Shown: positions 36,372 through 45,164 of the stretch, piece by piece
How the letters are laid out: each line of letters opens with the position of its first letter
Position numbering within the stretch: position 1 is the stretch's first letter
NCBI GenBank assembly: GCA_947452555.1
Contig: CANGDH010000003.1
Location: forward strand, 124,001-188,000
DNA length: 64,000 bases
Direction: 5' to 3'
Source of the DNA: Bacteroidota bacterium
GTDB taxonomy: Bacteria; Bacteroidota; Bacteroidia; Chitinophagales; Chitinophagaceae
Notes under the pieces: generated by a model
The model's input: only the letters and a program-made list of their open reading frames with translations
What the model was told of the DNA's origin: nothing
Databases searched by the model: none
Program-made: the position numbers and the translations under genes

Positions 36372-37247
36372 ATGTTATATTCAATGACGGGTTATGGTAG
36401 AGCTGAATTAAATTTCAATGATAAAATTTTTATAGTTGAGGTAAAGTCTTTAAACGGCAAGCAATTTGACCTGCGTTTAAATATACCTTCCTTATTAAAA
36501 CCTTACGAAATTGAGATTAGAAATAAACTGAATGAAGTAATACTTCGCGGAAGTGTAGAATGTAATATTAATATAAAGTCGAATGGTGTCTCAAAGCCAG
36601 TGAGTGTTAATAAGGAACTGGCTAAATCATATTTTCAGCCTATTGCAGAATTAGCGAGTGAACTGGGTATTGGAACAGATAATATTTTGAGTACAATACT
36701 AAAAATGCCAGACGTAATTTCTTCTACAAATGAAGTTATTTCGGAAGAAGAATGGAAAGCACTTTATAGTGTATTATTACAAGCCATTACACATTTAATG
36801 AATCATAGAAGAGACGAGGGAAAATCAATTGAAAAAGATTTGGTAGAAAGAGTTGCTGCAATTTCAGAGCAACAAGCGGTAATAGAAAAATTTGAACCTA
36901 ATAGAAGGTCGAAGGTGAAAGAGAATTTATTGAAACAATTAGAGCAACATATTGGTGCCGACAAATATGATACGAATCGTTTAGAACAAGAGTTGATATA
37001 TTATATTGAAAAAATAGACATTTCAGAAGAACGTGTTCGTTTAGCCAATCACTGTGCATATTTTAATACTATCTTAAAAGAGGCGGACCCTTCAAAAGGC
37101 AAGAAGCTTTCTTTTATTTTACAGGAAATGGGAAGAGAAATTAACACAACAGGTTCTAAAGCGAATGACGTGGATATTCAAAAGGCGGTGATTCAAATGA
37201 AGGATGAATTAGAAAAAGCAAAAGAACAAATCTTAAACGTTTTATAA
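36372..37247 (+). CDS. yicC: YicC-family endoribonuclease
   Basis: The 291-residue protein (ATG 36372) begins with the family hallmark MLYSMTGYGRAE and ends with the conserved DUF1732 block SFILQEMGREINTTGSKANDVDIQKAVIQMKDELEKAKEQILNV. YicC proteins are metal-dependent endoribonucleases reported to affect small-RNA and mRNA turnover. An in-frame GTG at 36348 would extend it but breaks the normal N terminus. gldH starts 2 bases after the stop, so the two are co-transcribed. Confidence 0.92.
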   Translation: MLYSMTGYGRAELNFNDKIFIVEVKSLNGKQFDLRLNIPSLLKPYEIEIRNKLNEVILRGSVECNINIKSNGVSKPVSVNKELAKSYFQPIAELASELGIGTDNILSTILKMPDVISSTNEVISEEEWKALYSVLLQAITHLMNHRRDEGKSIEKDLVERVAAISEQQAVIEKFEPNRRSKVKENLLKQLEQHIGADKYDTNRLEQELIYYIEKIDISEERVRLANHCAYFNTILKEADPSKGKKLSFILQEMGREINTTGSKANDVDIQKAVIQMKDELEKAKEQILNVL

Positions 37248-37248
37248 A

Positions 37249-37725
37249 ATGACTTTTTTTAAGTCCATAAGTATTTATTTAGTTGTTGTAATGATGCTGG
37301 TTACTAGTTGTAAAACAGCAACCTTATACGAGCAAAATACCTTTCTCCCTGATCACCAATGGTCAGCTAAAACCATTAATGGGTATCAGTTTAATATTGA
37401 AGACACCAATTCAATGTATAAAGTGTTCTTTGTAATTAGGCATCATAATGCATATCATTATAAGAATATTTGGATTCAAGTTGACATGAAAGCGCCAGGA
37501 GATACCCTTGTTAAGCAAACTTTGAATTTGAATTTAGCTGACGACTTAAATGGCTGGTTAGGAACTGGCATGGATGACATTTATGATCAACGAATTCCAA
37601 TTACACCTAAGGCAATTAAATTCCACAAGGGTATATGTCATTTTAGTGTGCAACATACAATGCGCGAAGACCCACTTCAAAATATTTTATCTACCGGTAT
37701 ACGTGTAGAAAAAGTAAGACCATGA
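37249..37725 (+). CDS. gldH: Gliding motility lipoprotein GldH
   Basis: GldH is a lipoprotein required for gliding and type IX secretion-linked functions in Flavobacterium. The 158-residue product has lipoprotein signal MTFFKSISIYLVVVMMLVTSC (Cys21) and family features: LYEQNTFLPDHQWSAKTINGYQFNIEDTNSMYKVFFVIRHHNAYHYKNIWI and WLGTGMDDIYDQRI. The stop codon overlaps the histidine kinase start (ATGA), so the genes are translationally coupled. Presence in a genome does not by itself prove that the cells glide. Confidence 0.88.
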   Translation: MTFFKSISIYLVVVMMLVTSCKTATLYEQNTFLPDHQWSAKTINGYQFNIEDTNSMYKVFFVIRHHNAYHYKNIWIQVDMKAPGDTLVKQTLNLNLADDLNGWLGTGMDDIYDQRIPITPKAIKFHKGICHFSVQHTMREDPLQNILSTGIRVEKVRP

Positions 37726-38705
37726 GAAATTCTCTTAAAATAAATAAATTAAAATTTGTAAGTATTATCTATTGGGTGTTTCTAACCTATATGATTGCTG
37801 CTTTTGTTTGGTGGTATGTTTCATTAGAAAAACAAAACGATCAAATTGCAAATATTCAATTTGGATCCATTCAATCCAATGACCCTGCCATTGCAGCTAA
37901 GTCGAAATACATTCAAACATTTCAGGACAGAAAAAGAAAACAATACTTAGGAGAAGGAGTTACGTTTTTGTTTCTATTCTTATTGGGTGCTATATATGTT
38001 TATCGGTCATTGTTAAAACAGATTAGGTACTCCAACCAGCAGCAAAATTTCATGATGGCGGTGACACATGAATTAAAAACTCCCATTGCTGTAACGCAAT
38101 TGAATATAGAGACACTTATAAAAAGAACATTGAGTCCGGAACAACAAAAACAACTCTTAGCAAATTCTTTAAAAGAAACACAAAGACTGGATAGTCTTTG
38201 TAATAATATATTATTAGCATCGCAATTAGATTTAGACGAGTATCGGCAGAATAAACAAGAAATAGATTTAACTACAATTACTCAATTGGCAATTAAATCT
38301 TTTCAAGAAAGATTCCCTAATCGATTATTGGATATTCAAATTCAGGAAGACGTATATATTCAAGGTGAGCCTTTATTATTGCAATTGATGTTAAATAATT
38401 TAATGGATAATGCACATAAGTATTCGCCCATTGAATTTCCAATTCAAATTGAACTTTCACAAAATGAAACAAACACTGTATTAAGTGTAAAGGATGCAGG
38501 TCAAGGTATACCGTCAAACGAAAGAGAAAAAGTGTTTGAAAAATTCTACAGAGTAGGTGCAGAATTTACAAGATCCACAAAGGGTACCGGCCTAGGATTA
38601 TTTCTGTGTAAAAAAATAGCCCAGTTTCATAATGGTAGTGTAACAATTAAGGACCATCAACCCAAGGGAAGTATTTTCACCTTTTCTATGCCGAATCAGG
38701 CCTAA
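37722..38705 (+). CDS. Sensor histidine kinase, no adjacent response regulator
   Basis: The 327-residue protein has two membrane helices (about 14-33 and 79-97) around a short periplasmic loop of about 45 residues, a HisKA domain with the phospho-acceptor His116 in VTHELKTPIAVTQLNIE, and a HATPase domain with N box MLNNLMDNAHKYSP, G1 VKDAGQGIPSNE, F box EKFYRVG and G2 GTGLGLFLCKK. The loop is too short for a large sensor domain. No response regulator lies nearby. It is coupled to gldH by a 4-base overlap. Confidence 0.92.
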   Translation: MRNSLKINKLKFVSIIYWVFLTYMIAAFVWWYVSLEKQNDQIANIQFGSIQSNDPAIAAKSKYIQTFQDRKRKQYLGEGVTFLFLFLLGAIYVYRSLLKQIRYSNQQQNFMMAVTHELKTPIAVTQLNIETLIKRTLSPEQQKQLLANSLKETQRLDSLCNNILLASQLDLDEYRQNKQEIDLTTITQLAIKSFQERFPNRLLDIQIQEDVYIQGEPLLLQLMLNNLMDNAHKYSPIEFPIQIELSQNETNTVLSVKDAGQGIPSNEREKVFEKFYRVGAEFTRSTKGTGLGLFLCKKIAQFHNGSVTIKDHQPKGSIFTFSMPNQA

Positions 38706-38738
38706 TTTTTTATTTTCCACAGTCAATAGACAATCTTT

Positions 38739-38772
38739 TAGTTAATTATGCGTTAGTAAAGTAGTTAATTAT
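38739..38772 (+). repeat. 11-bp direct repeat upstream of the arginase-like gene
   Basis: TAGTTAATTAT occurs at 38739-38749 and again at 38762-38772, with starts 23 bases apart and the second copy ending 5 bases before the ATG at 38778. Spacing near two helical turns would suit a tandem-binding regulator, but the AT-rich context makes chance plausible. Confidence 0.35.
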
Positions 38773-38777
38773 AGCCC

Positions 38778-39911
38778 ATGTCTTTGTCTTCCATTCTTGA
38801 TTTTCTACAGCCTGTAAATTTGGCAATTTTGTCTAATGACGAGGGTTATAGAGATACGCAGTTGGGTAAGCATATAAAGGTGAATGAAAATGAATTACCA
38901 GATATTACCGACGCTGATATTGTAATTATTGGTGCTGGAGAAACGAGAGGAGGTGGTTATGCTTTAAATGAACATGCGGCCGCTGACGGAATTAGGACAG
39001 CTCTATATAGTTTGTATTATTGGCATTCACAAGTGACCATTGCAGATTTAGGCAATGTAAGACTTGGGCAATCCATTCAAGACAGCTATGCTGCACTAAG
39101 AACTGTAATTTCCGAGCTGATTTTACAAAATAAAAAAGTAATCATAATTGGAGGCTCTCATGACTTAACGTTGCCTCAATATAACGCGTATACTTCTATC
39201 CCAACTTTAGTTAATGCAGTAGTAGTAGATGCTAAAATTGACTTAGACTTAGAAGCGCGCTTGCCGGCAGATCATTTTTTAGAAGAATTGTTTACTGGGT
39301 TACCAAATCATTTGAATCATTACTCGCATATTGGTTTTCAAAGTTATTTTATGCATCCGCATATGTTAGAGACTATTGACAAGTTAAGGTTTGATTGTTT
39401 TAGATTGGGAGTAGTGAGAGAAGATATTGAAGAAATGGAGCCAGTGATTAGAGATAGTCACATGATGAGTTTTGATATAAGTGCTGTACAAAATGCGCAA
39501 GCCCCTGCTAATATTATCACGCCTAATGGTTTCAATGGAGAAGAGGCATGCGTGCTAATGCAATACGCAGGAATGAGTTGGAAAACAAGTTCTATAGGAT
39601 TGTTTGGTTACCAAGCAGAATTAGATAGAAATAATATGACGGCTACTCAAATAGCTCAAATGATTTGGTATATAATAGACGGGGTTCAGAAAGGTAAAAA
39701 AGAAGCTCCTTTAACAAATTCAGATCGATTCAAAGAATTTCATATTGCCTTTTCAGATATAGAAACAAATTTTTTACAAAGCAAAAGTACTGGTAGATGG
39801 TGGATGCAAATGCATAATAATGACTGGGCTCCCTGCAGTTATAAAGATTATTTAGTAGCTTCCGATAACGAAATACCAGAAAGATGGTTAAGAGCATTAG
39901 AAAGAGAATAA
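38778..39911 (+). CDS. Arginase/formimidoylglutamase-like protein with altered metal site
   Basis: The 377-residue protein has the ureohydrolase fold; one metal motif is intact (IIGGSHDLTLPQ, 125-129 GGSHD). The other two are changed: residues 151-155 read DAKID where active enzymes have DAHxD, and 231-235 read SFDIS where SxDxDxxDP is expected. The C terminus WAPCSYKDYLVASDNEIPERWLRALERE is characteristic of a family common in Bacteroidota and usually annotated as formimidoylglutamase. No histidine-degradation genes are near. I doubt ureohydrolase activity on standard substrates. It overlaps the dacB-like start by 28 bases. Confidence 0.78.
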   Translation: MSLSSILDFLQPVNLAILSNDEGYRDTQLGKHIKVNENELPDITDADIVIIGAGETRGGGYALNEHAAADGIRTALYSLYYWHSQVTIADLGNVRLGQSIQDSYAALRTVISELILQNKKVIIIGGSHDLTLPQYNAYTSIPTLVNAVVVDAKIDLDLEARLPADHFLEELFTGLPNHLNHYSHIGFQSYFMHPHMLETIDKLRFDCFRLGVVREDIEEMEPVIRDSHMMSFDISAVQNAQAPANIITPNGFNGEEACVLMQYAGMSWKTSSIGLFGYQAELDRNNMTATQIAQMIWYIIDGVQKGKKEAPLTNSDRFKEFHIAFSDIETNFLQSKSTGRWWMQMHNNDWAPCSYKDYLVASDNEIPERWLRALERE

Positions 39912-41017
39912 ATTTTTCAATTCATTGTATTTTTTCAGCATTTGCTTTATTGTTAATGTCGTCTTGCTCTATTATGCAAGCACAGAAAACATTCATCAAA
40001 GAGCCTGCATTAAAAGGAGCACATGTGGGTATTGCCATATACAATGACTCTAAGGGGGAATGGATTACAAAATATCAAAGTGATCATAATTTTACACCTG
40101 CAAGTAATGTAAAAATATTAGCCACTTATATTGCGTTACAATATTTAGGGGATTCTTTGCCAGGATGGAAAATGGCAGAAAATGCAGATACTTTATTTTT
40201 ATTTCCACAAGGTGATCCGAGTTTTATGCATCCCGACTTTAAGTATCAACCCATTGTCGACTTAATAAAGAGTACAAAAAAGCAAATTGTAATTTGTCCA
40301 TTTAATGCCAAAGATAAATTCGGGGTGTTTGGAGATGGCTGGGCTTGGAATGACAGAGGGGAGGAATATCAAGTGGAAAGATCCAGAATGCCTTTTTTAG
40401 GGAATAGGTATCAATACCAAACAGTAGGTTTAAATGATACCCTGAAACTGCCAATTCAGATAGGAATATTCCCGTCAACAGCACAAACTAAAATCATCAA
40501 AACGGTTCCAACAGATACTTTGTTAAAAATTATGATGCTTCGAAGTGATAATTTTTATGCAGAACAAGTATTATTGATGGCTAGTGAACAAGTATTAGGT
40601 AGAATGGACGATGCTGCCATTATTGATACCATAACAAAAACCGAGTTTGCTAATTTGCCACAACCAATGCGATGGACAGATGGTAGCGGACTTAGTAGAT
40701 ATAATTTAAACACTCCCGAAAACTATATTGCTATATTAAAGCAAATGCAAACAAAGTTTGGAGAAGATAGGGTGAAAAATATTTTCGAGAAAGGAGGGGA
40801 AGGAACTATAAGTTCTTATTATAAAAATTTCCCTGGCGAAGTTTACGCAAAAACAGGAACCCTTGGAGGGCAAGTTGCATTAAGTGGATTTATTTATACT
40901 CAAAAGCATCAAAAATTATACTTCTCTGTATTAGTTGGTAATCACATGAGTAAGTCAAGTGGTCAAGTTAGAAAGGCAGTTGAAGCTTATTTAACTATAA
41001 TTGCAAAAGGGAATTAA
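39884..41017 (+). CDS. dacB: D-alanyl-D-alanine carboxypeptidase/endopeptidase (PBP4, S13 family) lipoprotein
   Basis: The enzyme trims or cleaves peptidoglycan peptides in the periplasm. The 377-residue product has a lipoprotein-type signal ending LLLMSSC (Cys28) and all penicillin-binding motifs: SNVK (74-77), SDN (221-223) and KTG (323-325, AKTGTLGG). It is shorter than E. coli PBP4 (about 477), with a reduced insertion between the SxxK and SxN motifs. The start at ATG 39884 overlaps the arginase-like gene by 28 bases; later starts would lose the signal peptide. Confidence 0.88.
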   Translation: MVKSIRKRINFSIHCIFSAFALLLMSSCSIMQAQKTFIKEPALKGAHVGIAIYNDSKGEWITKYQSDHNFTPASNVKILATYIALQYLGDSLPGWKMAENADTLFLFPQGDPSFMHPDFKYQPIVDLIKSTKKQIVICPFNAKDKFGVFGDGWAWNDRGEEYQVERSRMPFLGNRYQYQTVGLNDTLKLPIQIGIFPSTAQTKIIKTVPTDTLLKIMMLRSDNFYAEQVLLMASEQVLGRMDDAAIIDTITKTEFANLPQPMRWTDGSGLSRYNLNTPENYIAILKQMQTKFGEDRVKNIFEKGGEGTISSYYKNFPGEVYAKTGTLGGQVALSGFIYTQKHQKLYFSVLVGNHMSKSSGQVRKAVEAYLTIIAKGN

Positions 41018-41069
41018 TCCCATACTTAAATTTAAAACTCAGTGGAATAATTTAACAGTGTAGTAATAG

Positions 41070-42950
41070 TTACTTGCTAAATAAACTGTCTAAATAATCT
41101 TCCTTAAAAGAGATATAAGTAGGAGCGCCAGAAGCTGTAATATTAGGAGTCTCACAATCATTAAGCGCGTCAATCAAACTATGCATTTCTAATTGCGTCA
41201 ATTGTTTGCCATTCTTTATCGCCATCTGCCTAGACATACAACGAATTAATTTTTCTCTTTTACTAAATTTAACGTCGGCAGTAAAATGCTTGAACTGTTC
41301 TAGTAGTAATTCAATAGCATGTTTTTCATTACCTGATTCTACGTCGGCAGGTATACCTTGTATGATAAAACTATTGGGTCCAAAGGTTTCTATTTCATAA
41401 CCTATTAAAGCAAGGTCTGGGATAATCTCTTCCAAAAGTACCGTGTCTGTTGCGCTTAGTTCAAGTACTACAGGGAATAAGCTTTTTTGAGTAGCATGTG
41501 GTTGTATACTTGCCTTTTGATATTTTTCATATAATACGCGCTCGTGCGCTAACTGCTGGTTCACCATTAAAAATCCGCTAGTAGCAGGTGCTATGATATA
41601 AGTATTATGAATTTGTAGTAAAGTCGCATCCTTTAAAATAGCCAAACCTTTTTCCTTTTCATACAAACCCATGGAAGAAGATTTAATGATATAGTTTTCT
41701 TCTCCCAATTGCTCGTTTCCTAATTGTTGAGTTTGTGACAAATCGGATGCTGTAGGTAAGTCTGTAAAAAAGCTTTTCCAATTTTGGTTTCCTGCACCAC
41801 TAGACTTTGGAATAAAATGTGCTTGATTTTTTTTTGTAAATCCTTCGTACAAAGAGCTGCTAGTTACACTTCTTACATTGTCCTCTCCTAATGGCTTTTG
41901 AATGGCATCCAAAGATTGAATATTGGCGTCTAATGAAAAGTCTAAAGAAGGAGCGATACTAAATTGAGCAAGTGCATGTTTAACAGCTGCTTGAACAAAT
42001 GCGTAAATTATTTTATCGTCTTCAAATTTTATTTCTTGTTTAGTAGGATGCACGTTAATATCTACTTGTGCAGGGTCTACGTCAATATATAAAATATAAC
42101 TTGGGTAACTTTCCTTTGGTAATAATCCTTCAAAGGCATTGGCCACTGCATGGTGTAAATAGGCGCTCTTAATAAAACGGCGGTTTACAAAAAAGTATTG
42201 GTCGCTTCTTGTTTTTTTTGCAGTGTCTGGTTTGCCAACAAAGCCAGTTATGGTTAAGTAATCTGTATTCTCGCCAACGGCCACTAATTTTGTTTGGTAG
42301 GAATTTCCTAAAACCTGAATAGCTCTTTGTTTGAAACTTCCTCCGTCCCAGTGAAATACTTCTTGGCCATTATTACTAAAACTAAAAAATACTTCGGGAA
42401 AAGCAAGTGCCACTCTAGTAAATTCTTCTATTATATGCTTAAGCTCTGCAGAATTGCTTTTTAAAAAATTGCGTCTTGCCGGTACATTGAAAAACAAATT
42501 CTTCATACTTATGCTAGTGCCAATAGGATGCGCAACCGCACTGGAAGCAATAATTTTGCTATTTTCTACTTCTACTGCAAAACCTAATTCATCGTCGGCT
42601 CTTTTGGTCTTTAAACTTACTTGAGCCACAGCCGCAATGGAAGCCAACGCTTCTCCTCTAAAACCCATACTACGAATCTGAAAAAGGTCTTCAATAGTAC
42701 TAATTTTACTGGTTGCATGTCTTGCAAAGGCATTTTGAGCATCCACAGGACTCATTCCTTTCCCATTGTCAATTACCTGAATCAAGGCCTTGCCTGCGTC
42801 ATTTACGATTAATTTAATTTCAGTTGCTCCAGCGTCTACGGCATTTTCCAAAAGCTCTTTTACAGCACTAGCGGGTCTTTGAATCACCTCGCCGGCTGCA
42901 ATTTGGTTTGCAATATGATCTGGAAGTAAATGAATCGTAATATCAGCCAC
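41070..42950 (-). CDS. mutL: DNA mismatch repair protein MutL
   Basis: MutL couples mismatch recognition to strand removal. The 626-residue protein has GHKL ATPase motifs IAAGEVIQRPASAVKELLENAVDAG (17-41), DNGKGM and RSMGFRGEALASIA, then the conserved DQYFFVNRRFI segment (250-260) and the C-terminal dimer domain. The endonuclease motif DQHAxxExxxxE is degenerate: residues 464-475 read NQQLAHERVLYE. The CPHGRP-type metal site near the C terminus is also absent (ITASGAPT). The start codon is GTG at 42950. It diverges from the M3 peptidase gene. Confidence 0.95.
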   Translation of the reverse strand: MADITIHLLPDHIANQIAAGEVIQRPASAVKELLENAVDAGATEIKLIVNDAGKALIQVIDNGKGMSPVDAQNAFARHATSKISTIEDLFQIRSMGFRGEALASIAAVAQVSLKTKRADDELGFAVEVENSKIIASSAVAHPIGTSISMKNLFFNVPARRNFLKSNSAELKHIIEEFTRVALAFPEVFFSFSNNGQEVFHWDGGSFKQRAIQVLGNSYQTKLVAVGENTDYLTITGFVGKPDTAKKTRSDQYFFVNRRFIKSAYLHHAVANAFEGLLPKESYPSYILYIDVDPAQVDINVHPTKQEIKFEDDKIIYAFVQAAVKHALAQFSIAPSLDFSLDANIQSLDAIQKPLGEDNVRSVTSSSLYEGFTKKNQAHFIPKSSGAGNQNWKSFFTDLPTASDLSQTQQLGNEQLGEENYIIKSSSMGLYEKEKGLAILKDATLLQIHNTYIIAPATSGFLMVNQQLAHERVLYEKYQKASIQPHATQKSLFPVVLELSATDTVLLEEIIPDLALIGYEIETFGPNSFIIQGIPADVESGNEKHAIELLLEQFKHFTADVKFSKREKLIRCMSRQMAIKNGKQLTQLEMHSLIDALNDCETPNITASGAPTYISFKEDYLDSLFSK

Positions 42951-42981
42951 TAATTAACAATTTTAAAGTGTGTAAAAGTAG

Positions 42982-42989
42982 TAAATTTG
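42982..42989 (+). promoter_or_regulatory. -7 box TAAATTTG of the M3 peptidase gene
   Basis: TAAATTTG matches TAnnTTTG and lies 19 bases before the ATG at 43009. A near match on the opposite strand (TAAAATTG, 42958-42965) may serve mutL. Confidence 0.45.
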
Positions 42990-43008
42990 CATCTTAAAAT
43001 TTCATCTT

Positions 43009-44733
43009 ATGCTTAGAACGGCAGACATTCAAAAATTGGCACATCATTACCTGCCTGCAGAATTTACATTAACTAATTGGGAAAGTATTGAGCCCTTTTT
43101 TACAGAATTGACCGACAGGCCTATTGATAACAAGGAAATGCTTGAAAAATGGTTAAAAGACTTAAGTGAATTAGAAGCATTTATTAGTGAAGATGCTTGT
43201 TGGAGACAAATTAAAATGACTTGTGATACTACAGACAAAGCTTTAGAAGACGCTTTCACTTATTTCTGTATGGAAATACAACCTAAGATGCAGCCTTATG
43301 CGGACGCATTAAATAAAAAATTAATTAATTCGCCTTATACTGCTGAATTAGATAGCAAGGAGTATTTTACATATTTACGTGCCGTTAAAAAAAGTATTGA
43401 ATTATTTAGAACCGAGAATATTGCAATTCAAGCAGACTTAAGTGTTTTGCAACAACAATATGGCGTTATTGCTGGAAAGATGACCATTCAAATGGAGGGT
43501 GCGGAATTTACTTTGCAACAAGCAGCTAAATTTTTAGAACATGAGGATAGAGCGGTGAGAGAAGAAGCCTATCGAAAAATTCAAGATCGTCGTTTACAGG
43601 ATCAGGAAGCCATGCATAATTTATTTACCGACTTGGTACAAAAAAGGCATCAGGTGGCGGTGAATGCAGGCTTTGCAAACTATAGAGATTATAAGTTTGT
43701 AGAACTTGGAAGATTCGACTATACTAAAGAAGATTGTTTCCAATTTCATGCAGCAGTTAAGTTACATGTGATGCCATTGATTGATAAAATTTATGCCCGC
43801 AAAAAACAAAAACTAGAATTAGCAACATTGAAGCCTTGGGATACGGAAGCTGAGCCAGCCGGCACAAATCCATTAAGACCATTCACAGACGGAGAAGATT
43901 TATACAATAAATCAGTAGCTTGTTTTGAGCAAATGAATCCCTTCTTTGCAGACTGTTTACGCAAGATGAAAGCATTAAACCATTTTGATTTAGAAAGCAG
44001 AAAAGGAAAAGCACCAGGAGGATATAATTGTCCATTAACAGAATCAGGAGCACCATTTATATTTATGAATGCCGCTGGTCAAATGAGTGACGTTACTACT
44101 ATGGTGCATGAGGGTGGACATGCGATACATTCTTTCTTAGCACATCAATTGCCGTTAAGCGCATTTAAAGAGTACCCAATGGAAATTGCAGAAGTCGCAA
44201 GTATGTCTATGGAGTTATTTTCAATGAATCACTGGCAGTCATTCTTCGATAATGAATCTGAATTGAATAGAGCCATAGAACATCAGCTAGAGCGCACTAT
44301 TACTATATTCCCTTGGATTGCAATTATTGATAAGTTTCAACATTGGGTATACGAAAATCCAATGCACACTATTCAACAAAGAACAAATGAATGGCAAAAT
44401 ATTGTTAAAGAATTTTCAACCAAGAGTATTGACTTCTCAGGTTTAAAACAATATCGTTCTATAGGATGGCAACGTCAATTGCACTTGTTTGAAGTGCCTT
44501 TTTATTACATCGAATATGGTATCGCACAATTAGGTGCAATAGGTATGTGGATGCAGTATATACAAAATCCAACTGCAGCTTTAGAGAATTATATGAATGC
44601 TTTATCATTGGGTGGTACAAAAACATTGCCTGAATTATACAAGACAGCAGGAATAGAATTTAATTTTTCACCCGACTATGTGAAAAAATTAATGGACTTC
44701 ACTAATGAGCAACTTGAAAAATTATACATCTAA
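43009..44733 (+). CDS. M3-family oligoendopeptidase (PepF-like)
   Basis: The 574-residue cytosolic zinc metallopeptidase has the HExxH motif at residues 367-371 (MVHEGGHAIHSF) and the third ligand in EVASMSMELFSM about 25 residues later. The N-terminal helical domain (CMEIQPKMQPYADALNKKL, YGVIAGKMTIQMEG) and the late YGIAQLGAIGMWMQY block fit the oligoendopeptidase F branch. It degrades short peptides. The plug-domain miniprotein gene follows after 12 bases and may be co-transcribed, with no clear functional link. Confidence 0.9.
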   Translation: MLRTADIQKLAHHYLPAEFTLTNWESIEPFFTELTDRPIDNKEMLEKWLKDLSELEAFISEDACWRQIKMTCDTTDKALEDAFTYFCMEIQPKMQPYADALNKKLINSPYTAELDSKEYFTYLRAVKKSIELFRTENIAIQADLSVLQQQYGVIAGKMTIQMEGAEFTLQQAAKFLEHEDRAVREEAYRKIQDRRLQDQEAMHNLFTDLVQKRHQVAVNAGFANYRDYKFVELGRFDYTKEDCFQFHAAVKLHVMPLIDKIYARKKQKLELATLKPWDTEAEPAGTNPLRPFTDGEDLYNKSVACFEQMNPFFADCLRKMKALNHFDLESRKGKAPGGYNCPLTESGAPFIFMNAAGQMSDVTTMVHEGGHAIHSFLAHQLPLSAFKEYPMEIAEVASMSMELFSMNHWQSFFDNESELNRAIEHQLERTITIFPWIAIIDKFQHWVYENPMHTIQQRTNEWQNIVKEFSTKSIDFSGLKQYRSIGWQRQLHLFEVPFYYIEYGIAQLGAIGMWMQYIQNPTAALENYMNALSLGGTKTLPELYKTAGIEFNFSPDYVKKLMDFTNEQLEKLYI

Positions 44734-44745
44734 AAAATAAACAAC

Positions 44746-45015
44746 ATGAAAAAAATACTTATCGTAATTTGTATTTTAGTTAGTGGGCTATCGGCTTCTG
44801 CACAAGCACATTCGAAAGACGCTAAAAGTGACCCAAGCTTGCCTGTTTATTTAGTAGACGGAACAGCTATGTCTTATGAACAAGTAACAAAAATAAATAC
44901 AGCTACTATTGAATCGATGGATGTATATAAAGGAGCAGATGCCATTACGAAATTTGGAACTAAATACAAACATGGGGTGGTAATCGTTAAATTAAAAAAA
45001 GGGAAAAAGAAATAA
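44746..45015 (+). CDS. Small exported protein resembling half a TonB-receptor plug domain
   Basis: The 89-residue product has a signal peptide (MKKILIVICILVSGLSASAQA) and then PVYLVDGTAMSYEQVTKINTATIESMDVYKGADAITKFGTKYKHGVVIVKLKKGKKK. This follows the plug pattern of SusC proteins (xxVDGxx..INPxDIxSIxVLKGxxAxxxYG..GVIxITTKKG), but there is no barrel. Comparable fragments occur as C-terminal appendages of TonB- or BlaR1-like proteins in Bacteroidota; alone it is about 70 mature residues. The function is unknown. Possibly it contacts TonB-system or outer-membrane partners. Confidence 0.75.
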   Translation: MKKILIVICILVSGLSASAQAHSKDAKSDPSLPVYLVDGTAMSYEQVTKINTATIESMDVYKGADAITKFGTKYKHGVVIVKLKKGKKK

Positions 45016-45094
45016 GAAGGTATTTGTAAAAATATAATTAGGTAGTTGTAATTAAAGCTTAGCTATCTATTAAAACAATCAAATCTTTGAAAAA

Positions 45095-45128
45095 CAAAAG
45101 CCGCTCAAAATTTGAGCGGCTTTTGTTT
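45095..45128. terminator. Bidirectional terminator between the plug-domain gene and the PSP1 gene
   Basis: CAAAAGCCGCTCAAA and TTTGAGCGGCTTTTG are perfectly complementary, with an A-rich left flank and TTTTGTTTG on the right. It terminates both convergent units. Confidence 0.92.
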
Positions 45129-45164
45129 GATCGTATTTAGTACTTAAAGGTACTTTATTAGTAT

